A DNA stretch of 64,000 bases from Lutibacter oceani (GTDB taxonomy: Bacteria; Bacteroidota; Bacteroidia; Flavobacteriales; Flavobacteriaceae), in NCBI RefSeq assembly GCF_003384935.1, contig NZ_QTTQ01000011.1, forward strand, positions 310,001 through 374,000, written 5' to 3'. The notes beneath the pieces were generated by a model that worked only from the letters and a program-made list of their open reading frames with translations, made no database searches and was not told where the DNA came from. This document shows positions 17,091 to 26,265 of the stretch, piece after piece; within the stretch, counting starts at the first letter, position 1, and each line of letters begins with the position of its first letter. The position numbers and the translations under genes are program-made.

Positions 17091-18356
17091 TTAATCTGCT
17101 TTATCTAAAAGTTTAAGGTAAACTTCCATAATTTTAGAGGAATCCACCTTTAACATTTTAAAATGTAAATTATCTATTTCTATTATTTCTCCTTCTTTAG
17201 GTATATCTTCATGAAAGTAAACAATAAATCCTCCTAGGGTTTCATAACCTTCATTTTCTATAAGGTTTAAATTATATGTTTCATTTAAATAATCTACTTC
17301 TAAACGTGCCGAAAACTCAAACTCACGGTCGTTTATTTTATTTTCCAATAATTCTACTGTATCATGTTCATCTATAATTTCACCAAAAAGCTCTTCAACA
17401 ATATCCTCAACTGTTATAACTCCAGAAGTTCCTCCAAATTCATCTAAAACAACTGACATACTCCTCTTTTTCTTGGTTAAAATATTTAAAACATTATTTA
17501 TCATCATACTTTCAGGAACCAATTCAACTGGCAATATAATAGACTTTATACTTTTTGGCTTTTTAAATAATTCAAACGCATGCACATATCCTAAAATATT
17601 GTCTAATGATTCTTTATAAACTATTATTTTAGAATAACCGGTTTCAATAAACAACTTTTTTAAATTAGTTATAGTATCATTAATATCAACAGCTACAACT
17701 TCAGTTCTAGGAATCATTATTTCCCTTGCTTTAACATTATCAAAATCTAAAGCATTTTGAAAAATTTGAATTTCAGAATCCACTTCTTCAAAATCTTTTG
17801 CATGCTCTAACTGTTTTGATATATAATTTCCAAGTTCAACTTTTGTGAATTCAATTTGTTTAGTGTCTGTTATTGAATTGAAAAAAAATCTCAAGAAAAA
17901 ATCTGAAATAAAAGTTATAAAATCTGAAACAAAATGAAATATAACATAAAAAAAATAGGCGAATGGAGCAAAGAGCCACAATGTTTCATTTGCATAAATT
18001 CTAAACAAAGCTTTTGGTAAAAACTCTGCAGTTACTAAAATTATAATTGTAGAAATTATGGTTTGAATAAATAATATAGTGAATTCATTTAGTGATCCTT
18101 CGGGAATAAATCCTGTAATAAATTCACCCATAAAAAAACTATAAACTACTAATGCTATATTGTTCCCAACAAGCATTGTGGTAATAAATTTGGATGATTT
18201 TGATGTAAGCCTACTTAATATTTTTGATGTAAATCCTTCTTTCTTTTTTTCAAGTTCTACTTGAAACTTATTTGCAGAAACATATGCGATTTCCATACCA
18301 GAAAAAAAGGCTGAAAGCAATATTGAAATTAATATTACAATTATATCAATCTCCAT
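17091..18356 (-). CDS. CorC/HlyC family membrane protein (CNNM + CBS pair + CorC_HlyC)
   Basis: A 421-residue protein. The DUF21/CNNM membrane domain (about 1-190) begins with ILISILLSAFFSGMEIAYVS. A pair of CBS domains follows (about 205-325, with MIPRTEVVAVD and MSVVLDEFGGTSGVITVEDI). A CorC_HlyC domain ends the protein (about 345-418). Homologues are linked to magnesium or divalent-ion handling; GldE of flavobacterial gliding belongs to the same family. The start directly abuts the stop of the 64-residue gene upstream, so it is in the lptC operon. I do not claim it is GldE, because gldD is absent here. Confidence 0.88.
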   Translation of the reverse strand: MEIDIIVILISILLSAFFSGMEIAYVSANKFQVELEKKKEGFTSKILSRLTSKSSKFITTMLVGNNIALVVYSFFMGEFITGFIPEGSLNEFTILFIQTIISTIIILVTAEFLPKALFRIYANETLWLFAPFAYFFYVIFHFVSDFITFISDFFLRFFFNSITDTKQIEFTKVELGNYISKQLEHAKDFEEVDSEIQIFQNALDFDNVKAREIMIPRTEVVAVDINDTITNLKKLFIETGYSKIIVYKESLDNILGYVHAFELFKKPKSIKSIILPVELVPESMMINNVLNILTKKKRSMSVVLDEFGGTSGVITVEDIVEELFGEIIDEHDTVELLENKINDREFEFSARLEVDYLNETYNLNLIENEGYETLGGFIVYFHEDIPKEGEIIEIDNLHFKMLKVDSSKIMEVYLKLLDKAD

Positions 18357-18551
18357 TTATTTTTTATTTCTTTTTTCAACTTTAGACCTAAATCTTTTCT
18401 TGAAAAAATACATGAAAATTGCTAAAACTGAAAATATCAGAAGCATATATGCTCTTGGTCTATCAGTTTTCCAATTATTTACAGTTTCTACAATAAATAC
18501 AACTGCAATTACTAAGTAACCGTATTCAAATAATTTTGAAATTTTATTCAT
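18357..18551 (-). CDS. Small two-helix membrane protein in the lptC operon
   Basis: A 64-residue protein with two hydrophobic segments (about 9-24 and 35-50) and a strongly basic C-terminal tail (KKRFRSKVEKRNKK). It is not recognised as a named family. It lies 3 bases after lptC and directly abuts the CorC-type gene, so it is certainly expressed with them if real. The tight packing supports it as a true gene. Confidence 0.7.
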   Translation of the reverse strand: MNKISKLFEYGYLVIAVVFIVETVNNWKTDRPRAYMLLIFSVLAIFMYFFKKRFRSKVEKRNKK

Positions 18552-18554
18552 TTT

Positions 18555-19115
18555 CTACTCTTTTAATTCAATAACACCACTTTGATTTTTAATCCACCAA
18601 ATATTTAAATCTTCTGATGCTTCAAAACCCGTTCCATAAATAGTATCAGTTAATGTATAAAATACAAATCTTTTTTCAGTAAAAAAATAGTGTGTTTTCT
18701 GATCCCAAAATATTTCCGATGTTTCTAATTTATTTTTTTTAGCGTAATTAATAATTACAACATTATCTTTTATTTCAGATACTTCTGTTTTACTGTAACT
18801 TTTAGCATAATCTCCCTGAATTGTAGTTGAGTCTCCATTTTTTTCAATAGTTGTAATAAAAATACCTTTAGGAAATTCTGAATAAGGGTGATTTTCTCTA
18901 TTTGCAAAATCCAACATTAATGGCGCCTTCATTTTTACATCTACTCTACCCGAATCTGTATGTTTTAAACTAATATCCAATGCTTCACCAATTGGTAAAT
19001 TTTTATCTGCTAAAAAATCTCTTACTTCTTTTGCATCATTGGTACATGAAAAAAACATTGCTATTGAAATTACAATAGCAATGTTTCTTACTTTATGTAC
19101 AATTGATTTTGTCAT
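18555..19115 (-). CDS. lptC: LPS export ABC transporter periplasmic protein LptC
   Basis: Links the LptBFG transporter to the LptA bridge that carries LPS to the outer membrane. The 186-residue protein has an N-terminal hydrophobic segment ending AMFFSCTND, a possible lipobox with Cys24, so it may be lipid-anchored rather than a simple transmembrane protein. The beta-jellyroll pattern matches LptC, including the FPKGIFITTIEKNGDSTTI and ETSEIFWDQKTHYFFTEK segments. It is fourth in a minus-strand operon from coaX down. The barrel, TPR and foldase genes around it fit a shared envelope role. Confidence 0.85.
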   Translation of the reverse strand: MTKSIVHKVRNIAIVISIAMFFSCTNDAKEVRDFLADKNLPIGEALDISLKHTDSGRVDVKMKAPLMLDFANRENHPYSEFPKGIFITTIEKNGDSTTIQGDYAKSYSKTEVSEIKDNVVIINYAKKNKLETSEIFWDQKTHYFFTEKRFVFYTLTDTIYGTGFEASEDLNIWWIKNQSGVIELKE

Positions 19116-19152
19116 TTAACAAATATATCAATTATAATATTTTAATTCTAAT

Positions 19153-20502
19153 TTAAGGTACTCTAACTGTTTCATTAATCCAACATCCAATTTTATGGAT
19201 TGAGCCCGATTTAACACCTGCAACAAATAAATCTTTTGTAGTAGGAATATTATCAGCATAAGAATTTATAAATCTATTTGCAATTGAACTAATACTTGGA
19301 TCTACTGATTTTGCTTTTCTTGCCTTATTTAAAGCAGCTACATACACCATTCTTTTAGAAACAACATCATCACCACATGAGTTTGCACTTGACGCATACA
19401 TACTAGCTATTAACAAATAAGCTCTACCCATTGTTGGTTGTAAATCTAAAGCCTGATAACAGTAATTTCTTGCTTCTGATTTTCTTCCTTTTTTTCTTAA
19501 AATATCAGCAATTTTATATAAGTATCCTGCTTTTTTATAAGTGTCAGTTTCCTGATCTACGGCTCTTTTAAAGTACTCCATGGCTTTATTAGTTTCCCCG
19601 TTTTTCATAAGAATGCCGGCATAAAACACTGATGCATTTGGAGAAGGATCTGCGTGTACATAAGCCTCAACCAACTCATCATATAAAGGATCTTCAGTAC
19701 ATTCTTTATTATACATTCTTGATACAGCTCTTTTCAACCAAACTCCATTAGTTTTATTAGCATCAAAATTCTTTCTGTTAAATGGAATTAAACGCTCACA
19801 AGTTGAAATTGAAGCTAATTTTTGATCTAAGCCACCTTCAACTATAGACAAATTCGTCATTAATTGTTGGTATATTTTTCTGTTTTTAGTATCTTTTTTA
19901 CTTAAACTAGTTGAATCTTTGGCATTAATAACATCAATTTTCTTTGTATAATATTCTCTTTTAAGTTCAATAGCTTCTCCAACCTCATCATAAGTATCAA
20001 AAACTCTTTGGGTATCAGAATCTTTATATTTATTTAAAATAATATCAAAAAACTTATAAATATTTTTTGGTGACAATTCAGTAGGATCTTCTTTAAAAGT
20101 TTTATCCAACCAACTATACACTTCTTCCTCAGGAGCGCCCTGTTCACCTTTAAATGTAGCAATAGCGTCATAAATACTACCTTTATCTTTAGGATAATGC
20201 TCTAATCTTTGGTTGTATACCCTCATTACCAAATCAGCAGCAGCAGCTTTATCAGCTTCGGCAGCATTTTCTAACTTATACTCAGCTATTTTAATACCAT
20301 ATTTATAAATATTAACTGATAATGTTGGACAATTATCCATGCACCACATCCAGTTTTCATAAGCTGCGTCATAATTTTTCGCATTGTAATCTCCCTTAAA
20401 AAGATTGTATTTAATAGTACAATCTGCATTAGCCTGCGCAAAAACTATTGGTGTTGTAACTAATAAAAATAATAAGGTAAATAAAAGTCTCATTTTTTTC
20501 AT
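19153..20502 (-). CDS. TPR-repeat secreted protein
   Basis: A 449-residue protein with a signal peptide (MKKMRLLFTLLFLLVTTPIVFA|QA). Its alpha-helical repeats are clearest at about 285-385 (ASVFYAGILMKNGETNKAMEY, YKIADILRKKGRKSEARNYC). Several cysteines (CTIKYN, CMDNC, CGDD, IGCW) may form disulfides. It lies between the barrel gene and lptC with short gaps of 24 and 37 bases. I infer a periplasmic scaffold for outer-membrane assembly. No catalytic motif is visible. Confidence 0.82.
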   Translation of the reverse strand: MKKMRLLFTLLFLLVTTPIVFAQANADCTIKYNLFKGDYNAKNYDAAYENWMWCMDNCPTLSVNIYKYGIKIAEYKLENAAEADKAAAADLVMRVYNQRLEHYPKDKGSIYDAIATFKGEQGAPEEEVYSWLDKTFKEDPTELSPKNIYKFFDIILNKYKDSDTQRVFDTYDEVGEAIELKREYYTKKIDVINAKDSTSLSKKDTKNRKIYQQLMTNLSIVEGGLDQKLASISTCERLIPFNRKNFDANKTNGVWLKRAVSRMYNKECTEDPLYDELVEAYVHADPSPNASVFYAGILMKNGETNKAMEYFKRAVDQETDTYKKAGYLYKIADILRKKGRKSEARNYCYQALDLQPTMGRAYLLIASMYASSANSCGDDVVSKRMVYVAALNKARKAKSVDPSISSIANRFINSYADNIPTTKDLFVAGVKSGSIHKIGCWINETVRVP

Positions 20503-20526
20503 TTTTATAATTTTTATAATTTTTAA

Positions 20527-21810
20527 TTAAAATATTTCTCGTTTTTTAAACCATTTATCATTTAGTGAAAAACTTAATCTAAAATTTATATAGTTTTCCT
20601 GAACCAAACCTTTGTCAATTTTTCCTCTTTTCCCAAATTCAAAACCAAGATTTAAGTTTGATAATTGATTACTTACTGGTAAACCTACTCCAAAAGATAT
20701 GCCAAAATCATCTATTGCTGTAAAATCACTATTATTTCCAAGTCCATCAACCATTAACCCTGTCTTTTCTAACTTAACACCCGCTCTATAAGTAACTCTC
20801 TCCCAGTAACTTGTAATTGATGTATATTTAGGTGTATAAAAACCTCCTATTGAAATTTTACTATACTTATTATATTTAATTCTTGTATAATTATTAAATA
20901 TACTTCCTTGAGGATCCAACGCATCTTGAAAACTGTAATCTAAACCTGCAAACCATTTATTATCTTTTCCAACACCTACTCCTAACGAAGTTTTAATTGG
21001 GGATTTTAACATTCCCTCACTTTTCGTATTTAAGATTGTATCACGTGGTATTTCTCCAGATGCCAAAGATACAGAATAAATATATTCTTCATCTTCAGTA
21101 TTTAATTCATTTTCTAAATCAAAATTAGCTCCTAAATGCAAATTCACATTTTTATTTAATTTTGTTTTATATTGAAACCCTCCATTTAAAGTAAATCCTT
21201 TAATAGATGATAATGTTTCGTATTTAGATGCCAGAGAAACATCTTTTAGCTGATTTGTAATATTGTTTTCGATTTTACCAAAAATATAATTCCCTTGAAA
21301 ACCAACACTAAACCCCTTAAAAACCTGTATACCAAATCCTAAAAACACTTTATTTGTTCCTCCTTCGCCATTATATGCTGAAATTTCAGTCAATTCATTA
21401 TTCGCATCATAAATACTTGATATAAGCGAATAACCTACCGAAGAGTTCGGTAATAAACCAAAAGAAAGGCCTGCATTTTCACCTAACGGAACTCCCATTG
21501 CTAAATAGGACAAATATGTTGTACCTCCTTGTTGGGTATCTGTACCATCTTTTGCCCAAATATTTTTGTTTTCTATTGCTAATGAATATGTAGTGAATTT
21601 TAAACTAGACAATGAAGCTGGATTTGATAAATTTAATCGAAATTCATCACTTAAAGAAACACCAATACTACCCATACTTGTTTGTTCAACTGTGTTGGTA
21701 TTATTTTTATCTCCAATCCCAAAAAACGAATATGCCGAAGCATTATTTTTTTGAGCGAAACTGATAATTGATACAAATAGCGTTAATACTACTATTATTT
21801 TTTTGATCAT
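20527..21810 (-). CDS. Outer-membrane beta-barrel protein
   Basis: A 427-residue protein with a signal peptide (to about residue 19, ending SFA|QKN), then alternating short strands typical of a beta barrel. The early segment NASAYSFFGIGDKNNTNTVEQTSMGSIG resembles FadL-like and related Bacteroidota barrels. The C-terminus ends with a strand pattern INFRLSFSLNDKWFKKREIF. Its start is 3 bases after the coaX stop. Function is not known; a conserved place beside lptC and a TPR gene suggests a core envelope protein. Confidence 0.82.
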   Translation of the reverse strand: MIKKIIVVLTLFVSIISFAQKNNASAYSFFGIGDKNNTNTVEQTSMGSIGVSLSDEFRLNLSNPASLSSLKFTTYSLAIENKNIWAKDGTDTQQGGTTYLSYLAMGVPLGENAGLSFGLLPNSSVGYSLISSIYDANNELTEISAYNGEGGTNKVFLGFGIQVFKGFSVGFQGNYIFGKIENNITNQLKDVSLASKYETLSSIKGFTLNGGFQYKTKLNKNVNLHLGANFDLENELNTEDEEYIYSVSLASGEIPRDTILNTKSEGMLKSPIKTSLGVGVGKDNKWFAGLDYSFQDALDPQGSIFNNYTRIKYNKYSKISIGGFYTPKYTSITSYWERVTYRAGVKLEKTGLMVDGLGNNSDFTAIDDFGISFGVGLPVSNQLSNLNLGFEFGKRGKIDKGLVQENYINFRLSFSLNDKWFKKREIF

Positions 21811-21813
21811 TTA

Positions 21814-22536
21814 TTATAAATTATAGGTCAAAATTGTGTTTAATCCTTCTAATAAAAAATTAGGATTGGCAAATATGCCATTTTTTAATTTATTTGACAA
21901 GAAATTAACGTCTCCTCCTGTTAAAACTACTGTTAAATCTTCATTTTTTTGTTTATATTGATTAATTGCACCATTTATTTCATTAATTACACCATTTATA
22001 ATACCTGAATGAATGCTTTTTTCTGTTGAATTTCCAATTAATTCATTAGGAAATTCCGGCACTAAATCAGGTAACTTTTCAGTAAATATATTAAGTGATT
22101 TATATCTCATTTTAATCCCTGGTGAAATTGCTCCTCCTAAATAACAGTTTTCTTTATTTACAAAATCATATGTAATGCAAGTTCCAGCATCAATTATTAA
22201 AACATTTTTATTTGGGAATTCTGAAACCGCTGCAGCTACCAAGGCAATTCTGTCAACTCCTAAGGTTTTTGGAGTAGAATAGTTGTTTAAAAATGGAATT
22301 TTAGTAGAAGAATTTAATAGTATTAGCTTAATTTTTGAATTAATTTTGGCTATTTCGTTTTTTTTTAGAAAACCTACTGAAGAAATAATTGCGTTCTCAC
22401 AATTATATTTTTCTATTAATTTCAGAAGGCTTTTAACAAAGTTTTCTTTTATAATAACTTCATTATAAACCAATTCACTACAATTAAAAACTGCGGTTTT
22501 AATTCTTGTATTTCCAATGTCTACTATTAAGTTCAT
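21814..22536 (-). CDS. coaX: Type III pantothenate kinase
   Basis: First step of coenzyme A synthesis from pantothenate and ATP. The 240-residue ASKHA-fold enzyme has the phosphate-1 motif VDIGNTRIKTAVF at the N-terminus, LGVDRIALVAAA (the G-x-D-R segment), IDAGTCITYDFV (phosphate 2), and GGAISPGIKMRYKSL. It heads the minus-strand run that continues into the barrel, TPR, lptC and CorC genes. Confidence 0.95.
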   Translation of the reverse strand: MNLIVDIGNTRIKTAVFNCSELVYNEVIIKENFVKSLLKLIEKYNCENAIISSVGFLKKNEIAKINSKIKLILLNSSTKIPFLNNYSTPKTLGVDRIALVAAAVSEFPNKNVLIIDAGTCITYDFVNKENCYLGGAISPGIKMRYKSLNIFTEKLPDLVPEFPNELIGNSTEKSIHSGIINGVINEINGAINQYKQKNEDLTVVLTGGDVNFLSNKLKNGIFANPNFLLEGLNTILTYNL

Positions 22537-22586
22537 TCAGATTTTTTAACAAGTTTCAAAAATACAACAGATTTTTTAAAAATTGT

Positions 22587-22618
22587 TTTGATTAGTATAA
22601 AAAATACATTTATATTTG
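22587..22618 (+). promoter_or_regulatory. Promoter of tRNA-Phe
   Basis: TTTG (22587-22590), a spacer of 20 bases and TATATTTG (22611-22618) form a full Bacteroidota promoter. Transcription would begin near 22625, 10 bases before the tRNA. It is the best two-part match in the window. Confidence 0.8.
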
Positions 22619-22634
22619 CATCCGCTAACGCAAT

Positions 22635-22710
22635 GGTGCCTTAGCTCAGTTGGTAGAGCAAAGGACTGAAAATCCTTGTGTCCCTGGTTCGATTCCTGGA
22701 GGCACCACCA
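22635..22710 (+). tRNA. tRNA-Phe (anticodon GAA)
   Basis: A 76-base cloverleaf with encoded CCA. The acceptor GGTGCCT pairs with AGGCACC, the D-arm GCTC pairs with GAGC, the anticodon stem AAGGA pairs with TCCTT around loop CTGAAAA (anticodon GAA), and the T-arm CCTGG pairs with CCTGG around TTCGATT. Discriminator A and CCA complete the 3' end. Confidence 0.98.
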
Positions 22711-22711
22711 T

Positions 22712-22741
22712 AAAAACCCGAACAATTTGTTCGGGTTTTTT
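22712..22741 (+). terminator. Intrinsic terminator after tRNA-Phe
   Basis: Stem AAAAACCCGAACA / TGTTCGGGTTTTT with an ATT loop, directly after the CCA end. Confidence 0.9.
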
Positions 22742-22754
22742 AATTTTAGGATAT

Positions 22755-22791
22755 AAAAAAAGCAGTAAGTTTTAAAACTTACTGCTTTTTT
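22755..22791 (-). terminator. Bidirectional terminator after the acidic 100-residue protein gene
   Basis: Near-perfect palindrome with arms AAAAAAGCAGTAAGTTTT and its complement, 20 bases past the stop of the minus-strand gene at 22811. Confidence 0.85.
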
Positions 22792-22810
22792 GTGCTTAAT
22801 AATTATGTTG

Positions 22811-23113
22811 TTAGTCGTCATCTAAATCTGCATCAAGATCTGCGTCATCAACATTTATATCTAAATCGTCACTTATTACAACCTCATCATCTTCATCATC
22901 TTCATGATTTTCCATACTATCAATCAATTCATCACTAATTTTAACTAAATACATGGTATCATCAGTAGAAACTTCAACTGCCTCAACATATTTTCCTTTT
23001 GGATTGGTAAATTTTATAATATCTCGAATACCATAACCATCAGGAAATTTTTCCACTAGCAAATTAAGAATTTCAGGAGTTAATTTTTTGTAATCTACTA
23101 TTATTCGCTTCAT
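22811..23113 (-). CDS. Conserved acidic small protein
   Basis: A 100-residue protein. Residues 1-70 form a compact alpha/beta domain (MKRIIVDYKKLTPEILNLLV, then GYGIRDIIKF). The last 30 residues are almost all Asp and Glu. Such proteins are common in Bacteroidota and are sometimes labelled DNA primase in databases, a label I do not support from the sequence. The acidic tail suggests electrostatic contact with a basic partner. It has its own terminator and stands between the tRNA and rluB. Confidence 0.75.
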   Translation of the reverse strand: MKRIIVDYKKLTPEILNLLVEKFPDGYGIRDIIKFTNPKGKYVEAVEVSTDDTMYLVKISDELIDSMENHEDDEDDEVVISDDLDINVDDADLDADLDDD

Positions 23114-23269
23114 AATAAATAAATTATAATTCTAAATTAAAAGTTAAAACTATGCCCTTTTAAAATTTAAGGGTTTTTCAAATATATAAAAATAATTTTA
23201 TGAAAAAATAAAATTTAACTCATTAATTGTATTTTTTTAATTTACTACATATCAGTATTTTAAATAAAA

Positions 23270-23295
23270 AAAAGCCAAGTTAATACTTGGCTTTT
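23270..23295 (-). terminator. Intrinsic terminator after rluB
   Basis: Stem AAAAGCCAAGT / ACTTGGCTTTT with a TAAT loop, 22 bases past the rluB stop, flanked by A and T runs. Confidence 0.85.
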
Positions 23296-23317
23296 AATTT
23301 GGTGATTTACTATATAT

Positions 23318-24187
23318 CTACAACATTTTTAAGTTGTTAACTTCCATTTCTGTTAAATGACGCCAATGTCCTCTTGGTAAATCTTTTTTTGTTAAGCCTG
23401 CAAAAATTACTCTATCTAATTTTACAACTTTATAATTGAAGTGTTCAAAAATTCGACGTACAATTCTGTTTCTACCTGAATGAATTTTAACCCCAACTTC
23501 ACTCTTTGGTTGGTTTATTATATACGATATTTCATCAACTATAACTTTTCTTTCATCAAGTATAAAACCTTCAGCAATTTTATTTAAATCGGCATTTGAA
23601 AGTTTTTTATCCAATGATGCGTGATATATTTTCTGAATATTATGTTTTGGATGTGTTAATTTTTTAGCTAATTCACCATCATTTGTAAATAATAAAAGCC
23701 CTGTGGTATTTCTATCCAATCTACCAACTGGATAAATTCGTTCTTTAGAAGCATTACCTACTAATTCCATCACGGTTTTTCTTCCGCGGTCATCTTCCAT
23801 AGTAGTAATAAAATTTTTAGGTTTATTTAATAACACATATCTTTTTTTCTCAGGACTAATTAAAGATCCATCAAATCTTACTTCATCAGTTAATTTAACC
23901 CTATAGCCCATTTCTGTAACTATTTTACCATTTACTGTAGCACTTCCAGCTGCAATAAAAACATCTGCTTCACGACGAGAACAAATCCCTGCATTTGCAA
24001 TGTATTTATTTAAACGTATTCCATCTACTTCAGGATTACTTATAGTTTGTTTTTTTGGCTTTTGAGAAGAATTATCTCTTTTGTCGTTTGAAAATTTCTT
24101 TTTGTTGTCAAACTTTTTTGTAAAAGTATTTTGAGGTTTCTTTTTTCCTGGTTGTCGTCCTCTCGACGAGTTTTTATTTGAATTCAT
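23318..24187 (-). CDS. rluB: 23S rRNA pseudouridine synthase, RluB/RsuA family
   Basis: Modifies a uridine of 23S rRNA (by homology U2605) or 16S rRNA. The 289-residue protein has a disordered basic N-terminal extension (about 1-55), an S4 RNA-binding domain (about 58-105, IRLNKYIANAGICSRREADVF) and a catalytic domain. The signature GRLDRNTTGLLLFTNDGELA holds the catalytic Asp. ATG 24187 (MNSNKNSSRGR) is chosen. A start at 24205 would overlap the -7 element TATTTTTG at 24203-24210. RsuA is an alternative, but the long basic N-terminus fits RluB-type better. Confidence 0.9.
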   Translation of the reverse strand: MNSNKNSSRGRQPGKKKPQNTFTKKFDNKKKFSNDKRDNSSQKPKKQTISNPEVDGIRLNKYIANAGICSRREADVFIAAGSATVNGKIVTEMGYRVKLTDEVRFDGSLISPEKKRYVLLNKPKNFITTMEDDRGRKTVMELVGNASKERIYPVGRLDRNTTGLLLFTNDGELAKKLTHPKHNIQKIYHASLDKKLSNADLNKIAEGFILDERKVIVDEISYIINQPKSEVGVKIHSGRNRIVRRIFEHFNYKVVKLDRVIFAGLTKKDLPRGHWRHLTEMEVNNLKML

Positions 24188-24202
24188 TATTTTAATTTTT
24201 TG

Positions 24203-24210
24203 CAAAAATA
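24203..24210 (-). promoter_or_regulatory. Predicted -7 element of rluB
   Basis: Minus-strand TATTTTTG, 15 bases before the ATG at 24187. It rules out the six-residue-longer start. Confidence 0.5.
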
Positions 24211-24333
24211 ACTTTAATCCTTTAATAATCTAATAAATAGAGATATATAAATTAAAAAAGGCAACAAAATTAATACAAAAAATACTATTAAAAATAATAA
24301 ATAAGGTAATCCAGATAAAAACCAGAAATAATT

Positions 24334-25263
24334 TTATAAAAGTTTATTAATTATAACAGAATAATCAATTAATGCCAAACTAAAAACACCTGCTAAAATA
24401 AGAAGTTTAAGCGCCACATGTAATAATGTATAGTGGCGTTTATTTTTACTAAACCATAAAAAACAAACAAATAAAATCAATACTACAATGCTTACATAAA
24501 AATAATACCTCATTCCTCCAATTTCGGGATATTTCAATAAAAAGTAAATTGGATTTAATGTTAACAATGCCAAGAATGTAATTAAAATTTTAGTAAAATA
24601 TTCTCCATATTTTACAGCAATAGTTTGGTAATTTTTCACAAAATCACCTTTTATTTTTTCTAAATCTTTTATTAATTCTCGTATCAATAAAATAAAAAAT
24701 AAAAAAGCTGCGTGTGTAAAAATGATTTCAGAAAAATTTTTATAATAAACAAACACTGCAAAAAATGGCAACAATGCCAATACAGCAGCTGAAAACAAAC
24801 CTGTTAATGGGTATTTTTTTAATTTATGAGAATACAACCAAATTAAAAAAATATAAACTGAAAAAAACAAAGCGGCTCTCCAAGAAACCAAAAACCCAAA
24901 ACAAACACCTAGAAAATTTAAGAAAAAGTAAATTCTTAATTTAATTTTTTGACTAACAAGTGCATCAATTTTAGATTTTATTGGTTTATTGATTTTATCG
25001 GTTTCAAAATCGTAAAAATTATTAATAATATAACCTGCAGCTATTACACAGGTTGTGGCTAATACAATAAAATATAAATCAATATCAAGTAGCACATATC
25101 TTAAAGATTTTTCAGGTGAAAAAATAAAAATTGATGCTAAATATTGAGCAATAACAATTAATAAAATATTATAGCCTCTAACCACAGAAAACAAGCTCAA
25201 CATTTTAACATAAAAAGGTTGATTTTTTTTAGTGTTATTTTTAGCAATTTCTAATAAATCCAT
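24334..25263 (-). CDS. UbiA-family prenyltransferase
   Basis: An integral membrane prenyltransferase of 309 residues with about eight to nine helices. Both Asp-rich motifs for prenyl diphosphate binding are visible: NNFYDFETDKINKP in the first half, and IRELIKDLEKIKGD in the second. Flavobacterial homologues are usually annotated as geranylgeranylglycerol-phosphate geranylgeranyltransferase. It lies 70 bases after mevalonate kinase in the same operon, which ties it to isoprenoid supply. The acceptor (glycerol phosphate lipid or a quinone ring) cannot be fixed from sequence. Confidence 0.85.
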   Translation of the reverse strand: MDLLEIAKNNTKKNQPFYVKMLSLFSVVRGYNILLIVIAQYLASIFIFSPEKSLRYVLLDIDLYFIVLATTCVIAAGYIINNFYDFETDKINKPIKSKIDALVSQKIKLRIYFFLNFLGVCFGFLVSWRAALFFSVYIFLIWLYSHKLKKYPLTGLFSAAVLALLPFFAVFVYYKNFSEIIFTHAAFLFFILLIRELIKDLEKIKGDFVKNYQTIAVKYGEYFTKILITFLALLTLNPIYFLLKYPEIGGMRYYFYVSIVVLILFVCFLWFSKNKRHYTLLHVALKLLILAGVFSLALIDYSVIINKLL

Positions 25264-25333
25264 CTGTAATAATCATAAAGATTTAAAATCAACTAAGTAA
25301 TGTAAACCTTATTGTGTAGTAATTAATATTATT

Positions 25334-26260
25334 TTAAAATCTATAAACCAGTTCCAGTTTATAATCTTTTAATATTTTTTTAGTTTTTTCAAAATTTTCA
25401 GTGAAACCTAAAATATAACCGCCTCCACCAGAACCACATAACTTTAAATAATAATCATTAGAGTCAATTCCTTTTTGCCATACTTTATGAAAAGCTGTCG
25501 GAATCATTGGTTTAAAATTATCTAAAACTACTTTTGACAGGTGTTTTACATTACCAAATAAAGATTTCATATTTCCATGTAAAAAATCGTCAATACAAGC
25601 ATCGGTATATTTAGCAAAATCTTCATCAATCATTTTTCTAAAACCTTCGTTTTTCATTTTGTTCATAAAAATAGTTACCATTGGCTCTGTTTCACCAATA
25701 ATTTCAGAATCTAATAAGAAAACAGCTCCTTTTCCTTCCTTTTGAGATGGAATACCAGTTGCTTCTAAATTATCTTTTGAATTTATTAATATTGGTAAGC
25801 TTAAATATGAATTTAAAGGGTCTAATCCTGAACTTTTCCCGTGAAAAAATGATTCCATTTTAGAGAAAATTTGTTTCAATTTTAACAATTTATCTCTTGT
25901 TAAATTTTCCAGAACCGTAATTTTATCATCAGCATATTTATCGTAAATAGAAGCAACTAAAGCTCCTGAACTACCAACACCATAACCTTGTGGAATACTT
26001 GAATCAAAGTACATACCTTCTTCAATATCTTTTTTAAATTCTACTAACCTAAAAGTTACCAAAGTTGTTTCTAATCCAACTAAATAATCAAAATATTTTT
26101 TCAAATTTTCATTTGATTTTTTTGAAACCTCTGATAAATTTTTTGACTTTTTTAAAGCTCCTTGATATGTATTATAAGGAATGGCTAAACCTTTGGAATC
26201 TTTAATAATTCCATATTCACCAAAAAGTAAAATTTTCGCGTAAAAAAGTGGTCCTTTCAT
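25334..26260 (-). CDS. Mevalonate kinase (GHMP kinase family)
   Basis: Phosphorylates mevalonate at the 5 position. The 308-residue GHMP kinase starts KGPLFYAKILLFGEYGIIKD, typical of bacterial mevalonate kinases. The ATP-binding motif is IPQGYGVGSSGALVASI, the catalytic-region segment is SFFHGKSSGLDPLNSYL, and the C-terminal glycine motif is KLCGSGGGGYILGF. It lies 5 bases downstream of the decarboxylase gene, so the two mevalonate genes form one unit. Confidence 0.92.
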   Translation of the reverse strand: MKGPLFYAKILLFGEYGIIKDSKGLAIPYNTYQGALKKSKNLSEVSKKSNENLKKYFDYLVGLETTLVTFRLVEFKKDIEEGMYFDSSIPQGYGVGSSGALVASIYDKYADDKITVLENLTRDKLLKLKQIFSKMESFFHGKSSGLDPLNSYLSLPILINSKDNLEATGIPSQKEGKGAVFLLDSEIIGETEPMVTIFMNKMKNEGFRKMIDEDFAKYTDACIDDFLHGNMKSLFGNVKHLSKVVLDNFKPMIPTAFHKVWQKGIDSNDYYLKLCGSGGGGYILGFTENFEKTKKILKDYKLELVYRF

Positions 26261-26265
26261 AAAAT

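Noticed and set aside
22576-22821. Minus-strand open frame of 81 codons across the tRNA
   Set aside because: It is antisense to tRNA-Phe and its terminators, and its residues are simply the translated complement of the tRNA. This is a well-known artefact.
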